From assembly GCF_032098525.1 (NCBI RefSeq), contig NZ_CP134890.1:2914001-2978000 (forward strand): a DNA stretch of 64,000 nucleotides. Direction: 5' to 3'. Below are positions 61,826 to 64,000 of the stretch, one piece after another; positions within the stretch are counted from its first letter, which is position 1, and each line of letters begins with the position of its first letter. The translations under genes were made by a program, and so were the position numbers. Under the pieces are notes generated by a model. That model made no database searches and had not been told where the DNA came from. It saw only the letters and a program-made list of their open reading frames with translations. This stretch comes from Flavobacterium sp. PMTSA4 (GTDB taxonomy: Bacteria; Bacteroidota; Bacteroidia; Flavobacteriales; Flavobacteriaceae).

Positions 61826-62636
61826 TTTTTAATTTATTTTTATGTACAAAAACCGAAATGAAAATGCTTGCTTCATAGATAATCAACATCGGAATGGATA
61901 CAGAAACTTGACTTACCACATCGGGCGGAGTAACTATAGCCGCAACAATTAATACAATTACGATTGCATATTTTCTATATTTTCTTAAAAATGCTGGTGT
62001 AACCAAGCCTAATTTGGATAGAAAATAGATGATTATTGGTAATTCAAAAAACAATCCTGCAGCAATGACAGATGTTTTTATCATTCCAATATAGGATTCT
62101 AAGTTAAACTCATTTTTAACAACGTTACTTATAGAGAATGTTGCCACAAAATTAACAGATAAAGGCACAATCAGAAAGTAACCAAAAAGTACACCCAAGA
62201 AAAACAATAAGGATGAAGCTATGATGAATATAGAGGCATTTTTCTTTTCTTTTTCATACAACGCAGGACCAATAAACTTCCACGTTTCATATAAAATATA
62301 AGGAAAAGAAAGAATAAACCCGGCGGTTATACAAGTCCAGATAAAGATATTTACTTGTCCTTCCATGGATGTATTTTGAATGATGAATGGCAATTCTTTT
62401 ATACAAATATCACCTGTCATTCCAAGTCTTTGTGCTACATCACAAAAAAAACGGTAGGTAACAAAATCAGGTCTTGTTGGACCAAAGATTATTTCATCAA
62501 AAATATAATCGGCAAAAAAATAGGTAACGATTGCCATGATGACAATTACCGCAGAACTTCTAACTAACAACCATCTCAAATCTTCTAAATGATCTAAGAA
62601 TGACATTTCATTAACAGGTTTCTTTTTCTTGGCCAT
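61818..62636 (-). CDS. tatC: Sec-independent (twin-arginine) protein translocase subunit TatC
   Basis: 272 residues with six hydrophobic segments. The N-terminus MSFLDHLEDLRWLLVRS is the TatC signature needed for signal-peptide recognition, and the FELPIIIYFLSKLGLVTP segment is the conserved fourth-helix region. The loop between helices 1 and 2 is longer than in proteobacterial TatC, as in other Bacteroidota. It translocates folded proteins with TatA. Its start overlaps the stop of the upstream kdsD-like gene by one base. Confidence 0.93.
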   Translation of the reverse strand: MAKKKKPVNEMSFLDHLEDLRWLLVRSSAVIVIMAIVTYFFADYIFDEIIFGPTRPDFVTYRFFCDVAQRLGMTGDICIKELPFIIQNTSMEGQVNIFIWTCITAGFILSFPYILYETWKFIGPALYEKEKKNASIFIIASSLLFFLGVLFGYFLIVPLSVNFVATFSISNVVKNEFNLESYIGMIKTSVIAAGLFFELPIIIYFLSKLGLVTPAFLRKYRKYAIVIVLIVAAIVTPPDVVSQVSVSIPMLIIYEASIFISVFVHKNKLKNG

Positions 62637-63601
62637 TATACAATTCCCTCTTTTAAAATGTCGTGTAAGTGAAGCACACCTTTATAATCATTCTCGTCAA
62701 CAACTACCAATTGAGTAATTGAAAAATCTTCTAAAATATTCAAAGCATCACTAACCAAATCGGTTGATTTAATCATTTTTGGATTTACGGTCATGATATC
62801 TTTTGCCGTTAAACCCGAAATATTTTCGGTTTTGTTCAGCATTCTTCTGATGTCGCCATCTGTGATTATTCCTATTACTTTTTCGTTTTCAACAACGGCA
62901 GTAACACCCAATCTTTTTTCTGAAATTTCAACAATTACATTTTTAATGCTCGAATCGGGTGAAACAATTGGTCGGTGGGTTGTGTCTAGCATTTCTCCAA
63001 CTCTTAGTAATAACTTTTTACCCAATGCACCACCAGGATGGTATTTTGCAAAATCTTCAGCAGTGAAACTTCTCAACTCCATCAAACAAACCGCAATAGC
63101 GTCACCAATAACAAGCTGCGCCGTTGTACTGTTGGTTGGTGCTAAATTATTTGGGCAAGCTTCGGTTTCTACATAAGTGTTTAAAACATAATCAGATTCT
63201 TTTCCTAAAAACGAAGTAGTATTTCCGGTAATGGCGATTAGTTTGTTCCCAAATCGTTTTAATAAAGGAACCAACACTTTTATCTCTGGGCTATTACCAC
63301 TTTTTGAAATACAAATTACCACATCATCTTTTTGAACCATACCCAAATCGCCGTGAATGGCTTCAGAGGCATGAAGAAATAACGATGGCGTTCCGGTTGA
63401 ATTTAAGGAGGCAACAATCTTTTGAGCAATAATGGCGCTTTTTCCAATTCCTGTAATCACAAGGCGACCTTTGGAATTGTAAATTATTTCAACGGACTTT
63501 ACGAAATCTTCATTTAAAAAATCAGAAAGTTTTAGTATAGCCTGACTTTCTGAAACTATTGTTTTTTTGGCAGTTGCGAGTATTTTTTGAGAATCAATCA
63601 A
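62636..63601 (-). CDS. kdsD: KpsF/GutQ-type D-arabinose-5-phosphate isomerase
   Basis: 321 residues. A SIS domain (about 35-175) contains LVITGIGKSAIIAQKIVASL, HASEAIHGDLGM and CISKSGNSPEI; two CBS domains follow (about 200-260 and 265-321). It converts ribulose-5-phosphate to arabinose-5-phosphate, the precursor of Kdo for lipopolysaccharide. Its position next to tatC and lptB is conserved in flavobacteria. Divergent from recQ. Confidence 0.9.
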   Translation of the reverse strand: MIDSQKILATAKKTIVSESQAILKLSDFLNEDFVKSVEIIYNSKGRLVITGIGKSAIIAQKIVASLNSTGTPSLFLHASEAIHGDLGMVQKDDVVICISKSGNSPEIKVLVPLLKRFGNKLIAITGNTTSFLGKESDYVLNTYVETEACPNNLAPTNSTTAQLVIGDAIAVCLMELRSFTAEDFAKYHPGGALGKKLLLRVGEMLDTTHRPIVSPDSSIKNVIVEISEKRLGVTAVVENEKVIGIITDGDIRRMLNKTENISGLTAKDIMTVNPKMIKSTDLVSDALNILEDFSITQLVVVDENDYKGVLHLHDILKEGIV

Positions 63602-63619
63602 TTTTGTGTTGTTTTTATA

Positions 63620-63650
63620 TTTGTATGTAAAAAAGAAAGTGCTATCTTTA
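63620..63650 (+). promoter_or_regulatory. Candidate recQ promoter
   Basis: TTTG at 63620-63623, a 19-base spacer and TATCTTTA at 63643-63650 (seven of eight positions of TAnnTTTG) fit the Bacteroidota pattern. A start near 63657 would favour the ATG at 63689 over the earlier one at 63650 for recQ. Confidence 0.35.
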
Positions 63651-63688
63651 TGGATGCAAATTTAAATAAAATAACTAGTACGATAAGA

Positions 63689-64000
63689 ATGAATTCTAAC
63701 GAAATTGACATACACAAAGAATTAAAAAAGTATTTTGGTTTCTCTCAATTTAAAGGATTACAAGAAAATGTTATAAAAAGTATTGTTGGTAAGAACAATA
63801 CTTTTGTTATTATGCCTACTGGTGGAGGAAAATCACTTTGTTATCAATTACCTGCATTAATACAAGACGGAACAGCAATTGTTGTTTCGCCACTAATTGC
63901 CTTGATGAAAAATCAAGTTGACGCAATTAGAAGTTTGTCTTCAGAAAACGGAATTGCACACGTTTTAAATTCCTCGTTAACCAAGACAGAAATCAATCAA
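63689..64000 (+). CDS. recQ: ATP-dependent DNA helicase RecQ, N-terminal part (cut by window end)
   Basis: The frame runs to the window end (104 residues visible). IHKELKKYFGFSQFKGLQE is the RecQ motif 0 region, VIMPTGGGKSLCYQLPAL is Walker A, and IVVSPLIALMKNQVDAI is motif Ia. It unwinds DNA during recombination and repair. Start is the ATG at 63689; an in-frame ATG at 63650 would add 13 residues (MDANLNKITSTIR) but family members begin close to the later site. Incomplete only because the window stops. Confidence 0.92.
   Translation, partial: MNSNEIDIHKELKKYFGFSQFKGLQENVIKSIVGKNNTFVIMPTGGGKSLCYQLPALIQDGTAIVVSPLIALMKNQVDAIRSLSSENGIAHVLNSSLTKTEINQ

Noticed and set aside
62793..63176. 127-codon plus-strand frame
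   Set aside because: Antisense to the CBS and SIS domains of the kdsD-like gene; not credible as a separate gene.
1..64000. Search for CRISPR arrays, tRNA genes, insertion sequences and phage genes
   Set aside because: I saw no regularly spaced repeats, no tRNA-like cloverleaf, no transposase or integrase motifs, and no phage structural proteins.

Overview
This AT-rich window looks like the chromosome of a member of the Flavobacteriaceae, most likely Flavobacterium or a close relative. The evidence is the conserved block at the right end (recQ, kpsF/kdsD, tatC, a CxxC carboxymuconolactone decarboxylase, lptB, a DUF5808-like small protein, GH25 lysozyme, pssA and a PorV-type secretion barrel), the Bacteroidota-type promoter motifs (TTTG then TAnnTTTG), and the absence of clear Shine-Dalgarno sites. 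Almost everything from 60 to 56551 is one very large surface-polysaccharide locus. I saw no tRNA, rRNA, CRISPR array, transposase or phage gene.

Left part (60-16212). It holds a UDP-glucuronate 4-epimerase-like protein, an acyltransferase and a Wzx-type flippase. A first nonulosonic-acid cassette follows: SpsF-like cytidylyltransferase, NeuB-like synthase, CysE-like acetyltransferase, KdsC-like phosphatase and a surface-carbohydrate protein. Then come glycosyltransferases, a HAD phosphatase with an adjacent polytopic membrane protein, and two tandem, mutually similar EpsG/Wzy-like membrane proteins. The part ends with a GT4 enzyme and an XRE-type regulator on the opposite strand.

Middle (16675-25094). 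It contains four genes in the order PglC-, PglD-, PglE- and PglF-like. Together they can make UDP-N,N'-diacetylbacillosamine (UDP-QuiNAc4NAc) and load the sugar phosphate on undecaprenyl phosphate. After them come Wza-like and Wzc-like export proteins, with a convergent CpsB/Wzb-type phosphatase. Together with the Wzx and the polymerases this is a full Wzx/Wzy-type pathway.

Right part (25231-56551). It begins with an ABC-2 exporter pair (Wzm/Wzt, with a Wzt C-terminal domain) and an FkbM methyltransferase, followed by a sugar aminotransferase plus acetyltransferase. Next are six GT2 enzymes that include two duplicated pairs, and a GT-B enzyme. A second nonulosonic-acid cassette (NeuB, NeuC, methyltransferase-like, NeuA) leads into an asparagine-synthase-like amidotransferase, deacetylase and GNAT. 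More glycosyltransferases follow, then an O-antigen polymerase/ligase-like protein, and a WcaJ-type initiating transferase closes the locus. The locus therefore encodes two initiating phosphoglycosyltransferases, two routes to nonulosonic acids and two export systems.

Chromosomal block (56519-64000). These genes serve envelope biogenesis and housekeeping: DUF4105 protein, PorV-type barrel, PssA, GH25, DUF5808-like protein, LptB, AhpD-like protein, TatC, KdsD/KpsF and the start of RecQ. Functional calls rest on reading motifs by eye. Sugar specificities of individual glycosyltransferases cannot be read from the sequence.
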